From NCBI GenBank assembly GCA_958450365.1, contig CAUEEP010000743.1, forward strand, positions 7,022,501 to 7,086,500: a stretch of DNA of 64,000 nucleotides, given 5' to 3'. Made by a program: the position numbers and the translations under genes. The DNA comes from Mesorhabditis belari (taxonomy: Eukaryota > Nematoda > Chromadorea > Rhabditida > Rhabditidae). The notes under the pieces are model-generated. The model made no database searches. It saw nothing but the letters and a program-made list of their open reading frames with translations, and was not told the DNA's origin. This document shows, piece after piece, positions 1 through 11,182 of the stretch. The first letter of the stretch is position 1; each line of letters starts with the position of its first letter.

Positions 1-548
1 CGGTACATCATTGTCCATTTTCTGAAAAATATAAAAGTTCTCGTAAAAGTTTACTTTCAATAAAAGTTATCAATGTGCAAAACATTGCACCATAAGAGTG
101 TTCAAGCTGAGCTGTCTTGTTTTCAAATTTAAAAAAAAAATACTACGATGTTTGCTCTTATCAACTATTTCGCTCCCTTATAACTTATTCACAATTCAAA
201 CCTGGCAGAACTTGTTCTATTTTGCAGCTGTTTGTCTCTTTTTCCCTAATTCTCTCTAACTGGTGGAACAAGAAACGCGCCAAGGCTGCTTTAAAGACGC
301 TTTATACAATGTTCCGTGCGTTTTCTCTTGAAAAAATGTGCCCCAAGTTTCTAGCTTAGTTGTTGCTAAAATTAATTTGCAAACTTCTCACTGATTTTTT
401 TTGTTTTCGATTGCTAAAGTTTCAAGAAATTATCTTAAACATAGGCGTTTATGCGTGCAATTCTTATAAGCGACAACGTGTATTATCGTTTTCTTTTTTT
501 CAAAAACGCTCAACTTTATTTTGTGTATTAAACTTTTTGATTTTCAGG
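1..548 (+). other. Upstream region of COX6B
   Basis: AT-rich sequence with no convincing coding exon. Small open frames overlap several reading frames without splice logic or recognisable similarity. The right end, TTTTCAG at 541-547, lies directly before the COX6B start codon and looks like a spliced-leader acceptor, because no matching donor and coding exon are visible upstream. Confidence 0.5.
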
Positions 549-1147
549 ATGTCGGGCAAGATTGAAGTTCCATTGACCACAGCGGAACGCCTCGAGCAAT
601 ACAAGGAAAAATTCGGCGATGCTCTTCGCCACCCCGATTCTCCCGATTGGTTCAATCGCGAATACAACGAAAAGCTCAAGAAGGAACTTCTCTGGGCTGC
701 ACCATATGACGCTCGTTTCCCACAGGTTAATCTTTGCTTGTCGAAATGTAAGAAGCAATTCCATATTTTTAAAAGCGCCGCTAATTAACCAATAATTTTA
801 GGTTCGCAAGCAGCGTCAATGCTTCGCATACTACGTCGATTTCCACCGTTGCAAAGAGTTGATGGGCGAAGACTACAAGCCTTGCAAGTTCTTCCAGAAC
901 GTCTACAAGGTAATATTTTGCATCATAGTCAAGTAAGAATTTCTGTTAGCGGATTCTTTGAAGGCGTTTTATAAAGTTTAATGCTTTTAATTGGACCTTT
1001 GTAAATAAATACCCTTTTAAAATACTTAAAGCCACTTTTTTTTCTCAAGTACTAACATTTTTTAAGGATTTCTGCCCTGGATTCTGGGTTGAGAAATGGG
1101 ACGAGCTCGTTGGAGAAGGACGATTCCCTGCCAAATTCGATCGTTAA
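549..1147 (+). CDS. cox-6B: Cytochrome c oxidase subunit 6B
   Basis: Three exons: 549-725, 802-909 and 1067-1147, all phase 0, giving 121 aa. The protein is the small intermembrane-space subunit of respiratory complex IV that clamps the dimer. Exon 2 encodes CFAYYVDFHRC (a CX9C pair). The second pair, C-X10-C, spans the exon 2/3 junction and is followed by PGFWVEKWDE, the COX6B signature. The N-terminal extension of about 60 residues is longer than in mammals. ATG 549 is chosen because it follows a TTTTCAG acceptor by one base, which suggests trans-splicing. A poly(A) signal AATAAA is at 1219-1224. It is probably first in an operon with NDUFC2. Confidence 0.95.
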
Positions 1148-1336
1148 ATCCGTTAGATTAAATAAGTGTTCATAGTGTTTTTATTTTTTTACGTGTAGCA
1201 GAACTATTGTAAGATTGAAATAAATACATTTTTCGAAAATTGAATTTTTCTTTAATCGTTTTCACGATTCTATATTTAGTGCAGAAAAGTAGCCAAATGT
1301 TTTAACGAGCTTAATGATCGACTTTTTGTTTTAGCC
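1148..1336 (+). other. Intercistronic spacer of a two-gene operon
   Basis: The spacer is 189 bp. It holds AATAAA at 1219-1224 for the upstream mRNA and a T-rich acceptor ending TTTTAG at 1334, two bases before the next ATG. This is the usual arrangement for SL2-type processing of a downstream cistron. From memory the C. elegans orthologues are neighbours too, but I could not check that. Confidence 0.6.
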
Positions 1337-1964
1337 ATGACAGAATGTACAAGGGTTAGTGACAAAGAAATAGAGCGACGGGAGAGTTACATTCGTGCTG
1401 GAGATCGACCAAGAGAGCTCCTCGATCCTTTTACTTGGGAGTATCGATGGAAGGTATTATATTTATCCGTTACAGTAAATGTAATGCAGTTTCCGAATAC
1501 TTCTATGGTAGAATTAATGAACAAAACACGTTAGTAATTTTGCAGTCAGAAAACGCATTAATAACTCTAAACTTTTAGTCAGGCACATTGTTCACTGCGA
1601 TGGGTTTTGCTTCGATTTATGCTTACAACACTTGGTATAGGAAACCGTGGTACTTTGGTATGTTTTTATTTTTACGGCTAATAATTTTAATCTTTAGGTA
1701 TTTTCCCTCGTCTTGCTCTAGTTGGAGCAATTGGGGCACTAGCCTATGGTGCTGGAGCGATGCGTGAACACCACAACAAAACTCGTGATGCCGTTATTGA
1801 ACATTACATGCAGCTACATCCGGATGATTTTGACCATTTTAAAGATCGTTAGTTTCCTTCGGTTGTTTCATTTTCATAACCTTTTTTAAGGTAGTGGTCG
1901 TGCCTGGTCTGAAGTTCTTCTCCCGTGGTATCCAAAGCGTGCTCAATATTACAAATTCGATTGA
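1337..1964 (+). CDS. NDUFC2: Complex I accessory subunit NDUFC2 (B14.5b)
   Basis: Four exons: 1337-1453, 1579-1657, 1698-1847 and 1891-1964, with consistent phases, giving 139 aa. Intron 2 is only 40 bp. It is an accessory membrane subunit of mitochondrial NADH:ubiquinone oxidoreductase. Two hydrophobic segments flank YNTWYRKPWYFG. The C-terminal stretch around MREHHN, HYMQLHPDDF and SEVLLPWYPKR matches the family pattern (mammalian MKLHPEDF...). The start is the first ATG after an acceptor two bases upstream. AATAAA is at 2005-2010. It pairs functionally with upstream COX6B, since both are oxidative phosphorylation subunits. Confidence 0.9.
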
Positions 1965-3615
1965 TTTTCTCGACTGTATGTATGACGTATGTAGATAGTT
2001 CAGGAATAAACACTTTATTATTATATTATACGAGACACTTCAGAAACAAACGTTTGTTATGTTTAAAGTTTCGCTGTCGCTAGTATAGTTTTAATAGCTA
2101 CAACAAGGACGGGTAAAAAAAATGAATTAGTTGTTGAGTTTTGTGCTTGTCACATTCACGACACACGACAGCTCGTGGGAAGGTGAGCGCCCCCCGATTC
2201 GTATCCGCTTGATTGGCAACCGCTATTTCAAGGACAGAGCACAAGAGTCGCCCTATCAACGTCTCGTATTGTGTCTTGTTAATTTTTTGTCATTAATTTT
2301 CCGGTTTGCTCAAAAGTTTCTTCCTGATTTTGCAAAAAAGATAGATCTATTGATTTTTCTAGGTAAAACTTTTGAATTACGTGCATTTTTAAAATTAGCC
2401 CCCTAATTTCAACACCTACGTAAGGTGCGGGCTAAATATCTGGTTTGCATTCTTTCTTGCCAGGGATAATTCGATTGATTTTGCGCAGCCGACGTCTTTG
2501 TCCTTTATCTCAAATCACTTTCTACCTTTATTGATTCAATTTTCATATCATCCTAGGGGTTTGAAATCGAAAATTACCTCTTCATGATAAATAGATAAAG
2601 ATCATGAAGTCTCGACAGTTATTCTCGATTCTGAAATTTTGAGAATTGGACATGTACTTATTGTGTCACAGATTCACCCACTCATTTTATAACTAATAGT
2701 AATCGTAAACAGAGCCATTATAAGGTTTGCGGTTAAAAATGCAGGCCCAACGATTTAATCCTTTTAGTTGTCTGCACCTCTTGCGGCAAATTTTCCCCAT
2801 TACAGCCCAAGGCTGACTGATTTTGTTTTTGTGGATCATAAGAGTGAAGAATTTATCGTTTGAGAGAAAAACGAAACGTGAGAATGTAATGATAGAAATA
2901 GAACTCACTCATCACGTTTTGCCCCCTTTTCACGATCACTTTGATTCATGCAAATGTGTCGGGTGTGGTCGGAGTCTCGTCTTGTTTCTTTTCCATTTTA
3001 ACTTGTATTGGAAACGAGATGAGAGATTTACGATCATGTAATTATTCGAAAAAGTCATTCTGCTCACTTTTTGTCACAGCTTTTTTATAAACATTTGTTT
3101 TTTTTGATCAGTAAATCGATTGAAGTTCCTTTTTCAAACACAACTGATCAACTTTCCACTCAAAATAAAAACTAACTCTTCTAAATCTAGCATATCCGGT
3201 TTTGATCTATGTCGCTGATCTATATTGTCCCAAAGTTCTCAGTTCTCAGATTAAAAGTTTTAAATTTAACTATTTCAATAGTATTTTGATTTTAACAACA
3301 AGTTAGGGGGACTAATCGAAAGCAACGGGGAAATGAGATGTTTGGAGAGAAAGACTGTCTGTCAGTCTTGATTGACGAGAAACTGATTGAGCAAGGTCTC
3401 GATACCCTCTTTTTTTAAGCATCATTTCCATTTCAATCTTTTGTTTGAGCTTCTTTGTGTTGTTTCTTTTTCAAATCAGGACTTTGCAATTGATTTTTAG
3501 AGATCTTGGTATTCGGCGCTTGAACGTTTCCTTATCCAAAACATCGAAAAATCGGTGAAAGCAAGATCGGCAAACTGGTTGCCTTGAGGCATCGTCTCAT
3601 TCAAAGGGCACCGCA
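1965..3615. other. Intergenic, AT-rich
   Basis: After the NDUFC2 poly(A) signal I see no supported gene. An open frame at 2131-2406 (+) has a short protein-like stretch, but I found neither a family nor splice partners for it. It could be a 5' exon of the next gene. CACGTG occurs at the far right edge, overlapping the proposed first exon of the next gene. Confidence 0.4.
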
Positions 3616-6600
3616 ATGGGCAAGCGGCCAGGGCCCCCACCCAGCCCTCAGCCCAGCCATGATCACGTGGGAATATTCAGAATATCTACTCATTCATTGT
3701 CTTTCTAGGATATCATCGCTAAAGATTCGGAAAACGGCGATGGGGTAAACGAGGATCCAATGCCAAATCCTCATCCTCGTATCCTCATCCCTGAGGAGGA
3801 GAGCCAACAAAATGATTTGCAAGAAGAGGCTTCTGAAACGGATGCCTTTCTCTCAACGGTTGACCCTGTTGAAGAAGCACCTCGAAAAGTTTACCAATAA
3901 TTTTTTCCTAATTCACAAAAGCCCAATTTCACAGATCACACTTTTTCCATCTCCGATCCCGCAGAAACTATCAACCCAACGGAAACAAAGCTCTCGAGAA
4001 AGGCGGAGAAAGCACAGCAGTCGTAAAGAAGAACAAGACGAACACTATATTATTGAGATTGAAGAGGAGGTTTGTGAAATAATCAATATAAATTGAAGAA
4101 AATTTAGACGATACCAATCAATTGGAAAGAGAACCTCAAAGTTCAATGGCGCGAGTTCTGGGCAGACCTTAGCAATACAAAGCGTTAGCCGAAGTTTTCA
4201 AAAAGGAATTTATAGACCAATTGCAGAGATGGTTTTCAATTGGCCAGAGAATACACCACTTGAAGTGCACGAGCTGGTTGGACCCGAGCGTTTCGATCCG
4301 GGTCTTCCCAAATATCAGATGCCTTTCTTCTGGAATAGTAGACGAATTCCCGCCACTCCTTCTTGGTAAGTAAATAAACGATTATAAACAGATCGATTAT
4401 AAACAATCTCTTTTTTTAGGGCATTAGTTGTTTGCGCGATCGAGATGGTTTTTGGGTTTATCTGTTGGTTCGGCAATGTGCTACATTTCCTTATGTACGT
4501 GCCCTTTTTATGAAGAGAAAAGCCACTCCACTCTTCATTTTTTCGGCTACTCTCCTCCAGTTGACTATTTTCTTTTCAGCAAAAGTTCTTTTAAACAGCA
4601 AGCAATTATTATCAATAATTATTAGGTTCTCTTCGTGATCTCAATTTATGAAAGGCGAGCTCGGCTTCTTCGCTTGCAACTTTTGTTTCAGGTTGACAAA
4701 TAAAAAGCTGAAAAGCTGAAAAGCTGAAAATCTGAAAAGCTACTCTTTTACAGTATACAACTTGTGTTTTCTTGTTACTTGATGCTTCTTTTGCATTAGC
4801 TGCTGATTTTGGTGGCTATCACGAAGAGGTTTCTAATTGAAGTGAGATTTCAGAGCAAAAGAATTTATAGAACCTTTACGCTCGCCGAAATCCGCCAATC
4901 ATTCGATTTCTCGCCTTTCTTTCACTACTTTTTCTTTTTATTCAACTTTATCTTCGAATGATGACTGTTCAAGTGTACAACTTCATCAGCGATAATCGAA
5001 AATTTCAGTAATACGAGTTATCAGAAACGAAATCTCGGCTTTTAGTTTAGCGTTGCACAACAGCTGGTGGCGTTACAGGAAACGCGTCTATTTCTCGTTT
5101 TGCTCAATTCGAAACGCTGAAATGAAAGACGAAGAAACGGAGGCGAGAAAACATTTTTTAGGGATAACGAAACGAAACGAAACGTTTTAGAAACGAAAAC
5201 ACGATGCAGTGAAAAGAGAGGAAGTGAGAGATGCAGAAGTTTTTCGAAAGATTCAACAAGAAAATCTTGTCACTCTCATTACCGTTGATCCGTTGATCGA
5301 ACCATATCCTCATTTCACGCCGTATCAGGTAACACGAAAAATGCGAAATGTTTATACTGTTGTATACGTGTTTCCTTGATATCCTTGATGTTGATGATAC
5401 AATTTGAGTCGTTGACGTAGTTGATTTCATAATTTATCTAAACAAACGAAATATTGAGCAATATTGGTACTAGCCTAATTGGGAAGGGGCGCTATTTTTT
5501 TCTCCAAAATCACTTTTTCTAGGGTAATTTTATATGTAGATTCCGAAAAACACAATGAGAGCTTGGGAAAAGGCGTTTTAAGCCGAGTTTCGGGGCTCCA
5601 AAGTGCGCGCTTTTATCGTGTACTTCACTAAATGGAGCTCAAGCTATTGACTATTGAGGCACTTTTCAAGGTCCAAACTAAAGCCAAAACCATTTTTAAC
5701 CACTAAATATGCATTTTCTAATTTAAATTGACTGGTAGAGCCAAAAAAAATTGAAAAAATATTTTTTGAGATTTTGGCTCATGTGGTCATGATCGAAATT
5801 TGGAAAAAAAAATATTTTTCAAATTTTACTCTAATTGGATCAGAAACGTAATCAGTAGGTTCAATTATGCCAGAAGAAGTGTTTTTGGCTTCAAAAATGC
5901 TTTGTGAGACCATTTTTAGACCTCTCCCCTATGTGTATCCCTCTCATCACACTTTGGAGCCACGAAACTCGGTTTAAAACGCCCTTTCCCAAGCTCTCGT
6001 TGTGTTTTTCGGAATCTACGCATAAAATTACCCTAGAAAAAGTGTTTTTGGAGACAAAAATAGTGCCCCTCCCCAACTAGGCTAGTACCGAACTATTTTT
6101 TAAAACAAAACAAAACAAGGTTTTAAATGACAACGAATTTTAACCTAAGAGAAGCAATGCTGTGAAATTGCAGACAAATAGGGGTACGGTAAAAGCTCCG
6201 TACTTTAGAAAACACTCAAATTAACGAATAAACAATCTGTGAGAAATGATTTAAAATAACTATTATATTCTATTATATTCTATTATATAATATAATAGAT
6301 ATTATATTATATAATTTATAGGCACCACTACTACCAGTGAATCGAGGTCAACCGCCGTTCTCAATGATTGTAAATCTAGAGGTAAACGTTTGAAAAAGTC
6401 AAAGTTGAATCGAATTTCAGAGTGACGTCGATTCAATCCCAGGCTTTCCTTTACAAAGGTGAGAAAGATAAGTGGATATAGTCAACAATAAGTATTGTTC
6501 AGCTCTACATCAACACCTTCGATCGCCTCATTGAGTACAATGGCAGTCCCATTGAAACGGCAAAGACAAACGAGAGGGGTCACCGTCTCTGCCTCGTCAA

Positions 6601-7129
6601 CTCCAACACAAATAAGAAGGGTACCACATCGATCAAAAGTAAATCTATTATATATAAAAGAGCAGTGTCTGTCTGTCTGTACTTTTTCAACATTGAGTGG
6701 ATTAAACCCGAACCCAGACAAGAGCCGTAGACAAGCGCGCTAGCGGCTGCGCCACTGCGATACAAATCATGCGTTGCCCAAAACATTTAGTCAAGTCGAT
6801 TTTTTTGATAAACAAGCGTCTGTAATTGAAATGATACACCTTCTTATTGAAATCGAAATAGCTGAAATCGCTGAAATCGTTCTCAATCTAGAGCCGTCCA
6901 CGAGAAACGATTGTGCCAAAGAAACGTCTCCGTATCGATAGTGAGGCGAATGGGCAACGAAGAAGGGAACATGGCATTCGATTGCAATTAGAGGTAAAAC
7001 AAAACGATTAAAAAGTAGCCAATAAAACTGAATGAAATTTCTTGAATCCAGGTGGATGGAGACTCAGTGAGACGATTACTCGATAGCCGAACTGGAGAGA
7101 AACTCCCAGCCACACTAGCTCTTTCTTAA
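3616..7129 (+). CDS. Unrecognised 14-exon gene with one hydrophobic segment
   Basis: Exons: 3616-3666, 3709-3888, 3935-4069, 4108-4183, 4227-4365, 4420-4494, 4854-4972, 5009-5085, 5191-5328, 6322-6381, 6421-6458, 6503-6638, 6892-6993 and 7052-7129. Every junction keeps phase; the total is 467 aa. The N-terminal 80 residues are acidic. A very basic/acidic stretch follows ([17 protein letters not shown]), then a Trp/Pro-rich part ([25 protein letters not shown]). A hydrophobic helix, [19 protein letters not shown], lies near residue 205, and a basic Ser/Thr/Arg-rich tail ends the protein. I do not recognise the family. The weakest link is exon 6: without the GTACGT donor at 4495 it ends at TGA 4513, giving a 224-aa tail-anchored protein plus a separate downstream gene lacking a start. 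Internal exons are better supported than the start. Confidence 0.6.
5465..6090. mobile_element. Foldback/MITE-like element in an intron
   Basis: Long imperfect inverted repeats, about 5465-5605 and 5938-6090, are built around GGTACTAGCC / GGCTAGTACC ends. The arms share blocks such as AAAACGCC, CCCAAGCTCTC and GGAATCTACG in opposite orientation. There is no coding capacity. It sits in the intron between exons 9 and 10 of the unrecognised gene and explains that intron's unusual length (993 bp). Confidence 0.75.
6643..6790 (-). mobile_element. tRNA-derived SINE, family S1
   Basis: Read on the minus strand, the head starts near GCAACGCATGATTTG and carries an A-box-like TGGCGCAGCCG and a B-box-like GGTTCGGGTTT. 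An unrelated body follows, ending in an (ACAG)n stretch and TTTTATATATA. A second copy, on the plus strand, lies at 11570-11706. No complete tRNA cloverleaf can be drawn. Confidence 0.7.
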
Positions 7130-7650
7130 TCTTTCTTAATCTTTCTTAATCGATTTCTTAACAATTTTCAAATCTTAGAAATCACTAGAATTTAGATTTC
7201 TATTAAAGAATATTTATTTTCTCTCTTGTTTTGTTTTTCTTTTGCACAATTTCAAATGATCTTCTTCAGAGCTTATTTCTCGGTTTGGGAGTGGGACAAA
7301 TGCGACCTTTTGTATACGCATTTGTCTTTTGTATACGTCTTTTGTATACGTCTTTTGTATACTTTTGTATAAAAGTAGACGCATTTGTCCCACTTTTTGT
7401 CGGTTTTTGAATAATTGTGTACTTTTGAATGAAATAAGAGCTAATTCATTCTTTTAAAAAAAAAAAATCGATTTTTGATTTGTTTAATGAATTTATTGCA
7501 AAGAAAGATAAATAAAAACACTTTTTTTTTGCTCAATTTTTACTTTACAATACAAGTTATAAGATTTAAAAACTAAGAAGTCTTTTTGTTTAGAAGTATT
7601 TTTGTTTAGAAGTATTTTTGTTTAGAAGAATTTGCTTTTTGCTTTTTGCT
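7130..7650. other. Convergent 3' flanks
   Basis: This is the spacer between the convergent unrecognised gene and AMDHD1. It contains the hairpin element at 7290-7394, short direct repeats of TTTAGAAGTATTTTTG near 7575-7628, and an AATAAA on the minus strand (complement of 7492-7497) that could serve AMDHD1. No gene is seen. Confidence 0.5.
7290..7394. mobile_element. Small hairpin element with GTGGGACAAATG ends
   Basis: The ends GTGGGACAAATGCG and CATTTGTCCCAC are inverted repeats. The interior is a tandem array of TTTTGTATACG(T)C units. The same terminal motif bounds the larger foldback element at 9131-9538, so this looks like a short internally deleted relative. Confidence 0.6.
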
Positions 7651-10600
7651 TTATACATTTTCATTCTTGTAAACAATGTTTCCTCGTTTTACAACATGAG
7701 AAATGATTGTATTGTGCGCGGCAAATCTAAAAGGAAAAATATTGAAACAAAATTGATGAATAGGGAAACCTATAAATAAGGTGCTCCCATTTGGGTACTT
7801 TGAGAATGAGAAGATCGCCGACTCGACCTTTATGAAGAGAACCGTGAGTAGCACCTGGAATTTTAACGGAGTTTCATTTCTCGAAGTTTATCTTGGCTCT
7901 TTTCGATAACTAAAGATTGAAGACTTTAACCGTAATGAGTATTTTATAAAACTTTATACAATACTTTATACAATACTTTATACAATACTTTATACAGTTT
8001 CGTGTTGATCACCAACCAACTTTTAACATTTACGTTTTCCCCCTTTTTTAAGCCTTTTCGTTTCACGACTTCTTTTAGTTTTGATGTTAATTCGAATTGT
8101 ATTAATGATAGTTTTGTTTAATAACTCAATGTAGATCAAATTTCAAATACAATACAATTTTCCCTGAAGCTATAGTAATAGTATTGGCTATCAGAAGCTA
8201 TAGTAATAGTATCGGCTATCAGAAGCTATAGTAATAGTATCGGCTATCAGAAGCTATAGTAATAGTATCGGCTATCAGAAGCTATAGTAATAGTATTGGC
8301 TATCAGAAGCTATAGTAATAGTATCGGCTATCAGAAGCTATAGTAATAGTATCGGCTATCAGAAGCTATAGTAATAGTATTGGCTATCTTTTTCAACAAA
8401 TTTTTTTCGTTCTCATGTCTTTAAGCCGATTAGACTGAACTCTTTCTTAGCTAAAATCCAGTAAAGAGCATTCTCTAACACACAGTTCTTAACCCATTCT
8501 TAACCTAACGATTTCTTAACCTATCAAGAGAAGGTTAAAAGATTGGAAAGGGGAAAGTGCTCATGAAACCTCACCGCGGACTCATCCGTGCCAATAAAGA
8601 TGAGCCAATAAAGATGACGCTATTCTATTTTAAATTCACGAGAGTAATGTATCATTTTAAAATCCGAAAGATCTCTAGCTTAGAGAAAGAGCATAGAGAA
8701 TTCAAAGAAACCTCTTCCAATCGAATGAGCTGAATTGATAGTTGCAGCTGATAAAGCCTCCGCAAGTGAGAGTCTCATTGTCACACAAGCCATATGCATG
8801 ATCGCTGCCATCGCTGGACACCAAGCATTTGGGTTAAAATCAGAACCTAAAACCTAAATTTGTTTTTAAAGTCATTTTTTTTCTCACCTAAAGCCACAAT
8901 AACGCCTTCATTAATCATTTTACGAGCAGGTGGTGGCGTAAGTCTCAATAGGAAAGCAGTTGACGGAAGAAGCACTGCCACTGATCCTATAAATGCTATT
9001 TGTTTTTTTCAAGTCTTGTTAACTTTCAACCTGATTGAGCCATTTGTTTAATTCCATCATCTGAAATCTCTTCTAAATGAGACATCGCTTGTACCTGAGT
9101 ATTGTAAAGTATAAGGTAAAGATCGATTTGTGGGGGTGGGACAAATGCTACCTTTTTTTTTGCGCACCTGGACATTTGCGCACCTTTTTTGGCTGGAAAA
9201 GGCCTTAGGAAAGGTCGTAGAGCTTCAAAAATGTTTTCATAGAAGGGAATCGTATGCGTAGATTCCGAATTTCGACAAATCAGACCTCGCTGACACGTTA
9301 AATTTGGGCTAAGAGCAAAAACTACGCAACTTAATGCTTTTCCGCAGTTTTTGCATTTTAGCCCAAATTTGACGTGTCAGCGAGGTCTGATTTGTCGAAA
9401 TTCGGAATCTACGCATACGATTCCCTTCTATGAAAACATTTTTGAAGCTCTACGACCTTTCCTAAGGCCTTTTCCAACCAAAAAAGGTGCGCAAATGTCC
9501 AGGTGCGCAAAAAAAAGGTCGCATTTGTCCCACTCCCCGATTTGTTTATTTACTTGAAGACGAGCTCCCATTTCAGCGCTATGCAGACAGCTCAATTCTT
9601 CGGCATGAAAATTTCCTTTAAGCCCCATCTTTGCACCGGCTAATAGAATGCGTTCTCTAAATCTCTATTCAATGTTTTTTCATGAACAATCTATGACTAA
9701 CGTGTTTTCAACATTGAAATTCCCTTTCTCACAAAAAACATCGATATTTTCAACGCATTTCAATTCACCATTTTCTTTACATTTTCGAATTAAATCTGAA
9801 TTCGAGTATTTACAGCTTCAAATCGATTCAAATTGATTCAAATCGATTCAAATCGATTCAAATTGATTCAAATTGATTCAAATTGAACCTAGCATTTCCC
9901 CAGCTATGAGATGAGTTTGTGTGTGCTCGTCGGTGCCTCTAGGAACTGCATGAGCACCGCAAAATGTTCCCGAAATCTCCAATGGACCCTCGCGATTCAC
10001 TCTCTCTAACACTTTTAGCATCTATAACTGTGATTTCAAATCATAAAACTATAAATACTTTCATTTCAGTGCTTGTTTCCAATCCATATCCACTTTTTGC
10101 TTCAAGTGTTGTTGTACCAGATGCTAGCATTTGGTTAGCGATTTTCTGGAATTTCTTTTGCTTAGAATTTGGCTTGTAAAACTTTGAAGTCTTGATAAAG
10201 ATCGTTTTCAGTAGCAGCTCGAGTAGCACTAGTCGTGAAATGAATCCCTCCACCTGCTGCTTGAACCTAGAGAAATTTTATTGTCAAATTTTAGCTGAGA
10301 TCACCTCCAAGTAAGTTGCACCAGCTAACTTCATTGCAAACTCATGCACACGATCACCAGCAAAAACTGGATGTGAATGAGCGTCGACAAGACTAGGAAA
10401 CAATATTGAAAGAGAGTTGAAAGAGAATTGAAAGAGAATTGAAAGAGAGTTGAATTAAAAACAAAAATCTACCCCGGTAGAATGACTCCCTTTTGAGCGT
10501 CGATTATTTCAACATCGGACAGATCATTGCGCTCTTTCACCTGAGATCATTACGCCTTAAGAAAATCTAAAAATGATACTTCTTTAAATAATCCAAGATC

Positions 10601-10801
10601 TGCAATGATGCCATCACTGATCAACAATGCAAGACGAGCATCGTTATCTTCAAGAATCTAGAGAAAATTTGAAATGAAAAGAATTGAAAGGCGAACTTTA
10701 ATCCTATCAGCGTCAATGCCTTTCAAGAAACGAATATCAGCACTTTCTGTGATTTGCACAATTTGTCGAGCATTAGTTATCAATAAACGGGCACTCATCA
10801 T
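7651..10801 (-). CDS. AMDHD1: Imidazolonepropionase (histidine catabolism)
   Basis: Fourteen exons (minus): 10801-10697, 10657-10580, 10540-10473, 10392-10305, 10266-10183, 10145-10059, 10021-9889, 9795-9702, 9656-9554, 9094-9031, 8995-8888, 8846-8712, 7854-7770 and 7726-7651. All phases agree; the total is 435 aa against about 426 in human. It is an amidohydrolase hydrolysing imidazolone propionate to formiminoglutamate. Visible hallmarks are the metal-binding LVDAHSHP near residue 80, VHEFAMKLAGATYLE, EAKSGYGLETSTE, FCGAHAVPRG, NFHAEEL, SHLEE and ALGSDFNPNA with the catalytic Asp. The start is MM at 10801; the second Met is equally possible. One intron is only 37 bp. Intron 9 carries a foldback element and intron 12 a 28-bp minisatellite. 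The bHLH gene lies 382 bp upstream on the same strand. Confidence 0.95.
8165..8388. repeat. 28-bp minisatellite, eight copies
   Basis: Eight near-identical direct repeats of a unit beginning AGAAGCTATAGTAATAGTAT and ending CGGCTATC or TGGCTATC. C/T differences mark individual copies. It lies in intron 12 of AMDHD1. The copies are contiguous with no unique spacers, so this is not a CRISPR array. Confidence 0.95.
9131..9538. mobile_element. Near-perfect palindromic element in AMDHD1 intron 9
   Basis: Two arms of about 180 bp are almost exact reverse complements around a centre near 9330. Shared blocks include GTGGGACAAATG, GGTGCGCAAATGTCC, GGCCTTAGGAAAGG, ATTCGGAATCTACGCATACG and TCAGCGAGGTCTGA. 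It has no coding capacity and would form a very long RNA hairpin within the AMDHD1 pre-mRNA. Confidence 0.85.
9821..9888. repeat. 10-bp array at a 5' splice site
   Basis: Tandem units of TTGAATCAAT / TTGAATCGAT (minus strand) start immediately after the donor of AMDHD1 exon 7, whose intron begins GTTCAATTTGAATC. The array therefore overlaps the splice donor. Confidence 0.85.
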
Positions 10802-10802
10802 T

Positions 10803-10938
10803 GATTGATTGAATTGATTGAATTGAATTGAATTGAATTGAATTGAATTGAATTGAATTGAATTGAATTGAATTGAATTGAATTGAATTGATTGAATTGA
10901 ATTGAATTGAATTGATTGAATTGAATTGATTTGAATTG
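10803..10938. repeat. GAATT pentanucleotide array
   Basis: About 25 tandem GAATT units with a few GATT variants lie directly upstream of the AMDHD1 start codon, in the 382-bp gap to the bHLH gene. Open frames through it translate to repeated NSIQF and are not genes. The rest of the gap shows nothing I can name. Confidence 0.95.
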
Positions 10939-11182
10939 ATTTCAATGTAAACTCGGTAATCGAGAATCGGTAATCGATAGAAATGGGAAATGTGTTCCCG
11001 TCTCTCCTGTGTTCCCGTCGAGTGTCAAGGTTTACGAGCCCGATTCCCCCTTCCATAAACGTTTCTCCAATTACTTTTTATTTCGCTTTTCAAATAAAAC
11101 TTGTTTCTAAGAATAAACTTTATAACATAACTAAAAGATAAATAAATAAATATGTGCATTTTCTTTTTTTCTCTTTGGCGTT

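Noticed and set aside
2131..2406. 91-codon plus-strand ORF
   Set aside because: Only the first third is protein-like, the rest is AT-rich, and there is no supported connection to neighbouring genes.
8165..8388. Possible CRISPR-like array
   Set aside because: Units are contiguous with no unique spacers, in a eukaryotic intron; it is a minisatellite.
10802..11056. Minus-strand ORF with NSIQFNSIQ repeats, apparently extending AMDHD1 upstream
   Set aside because: It is the GAATT array. The conserved AMDHD1 N-terminus (SARLLITNARQI) starts right after it, so the Met at 10801 is preferred.
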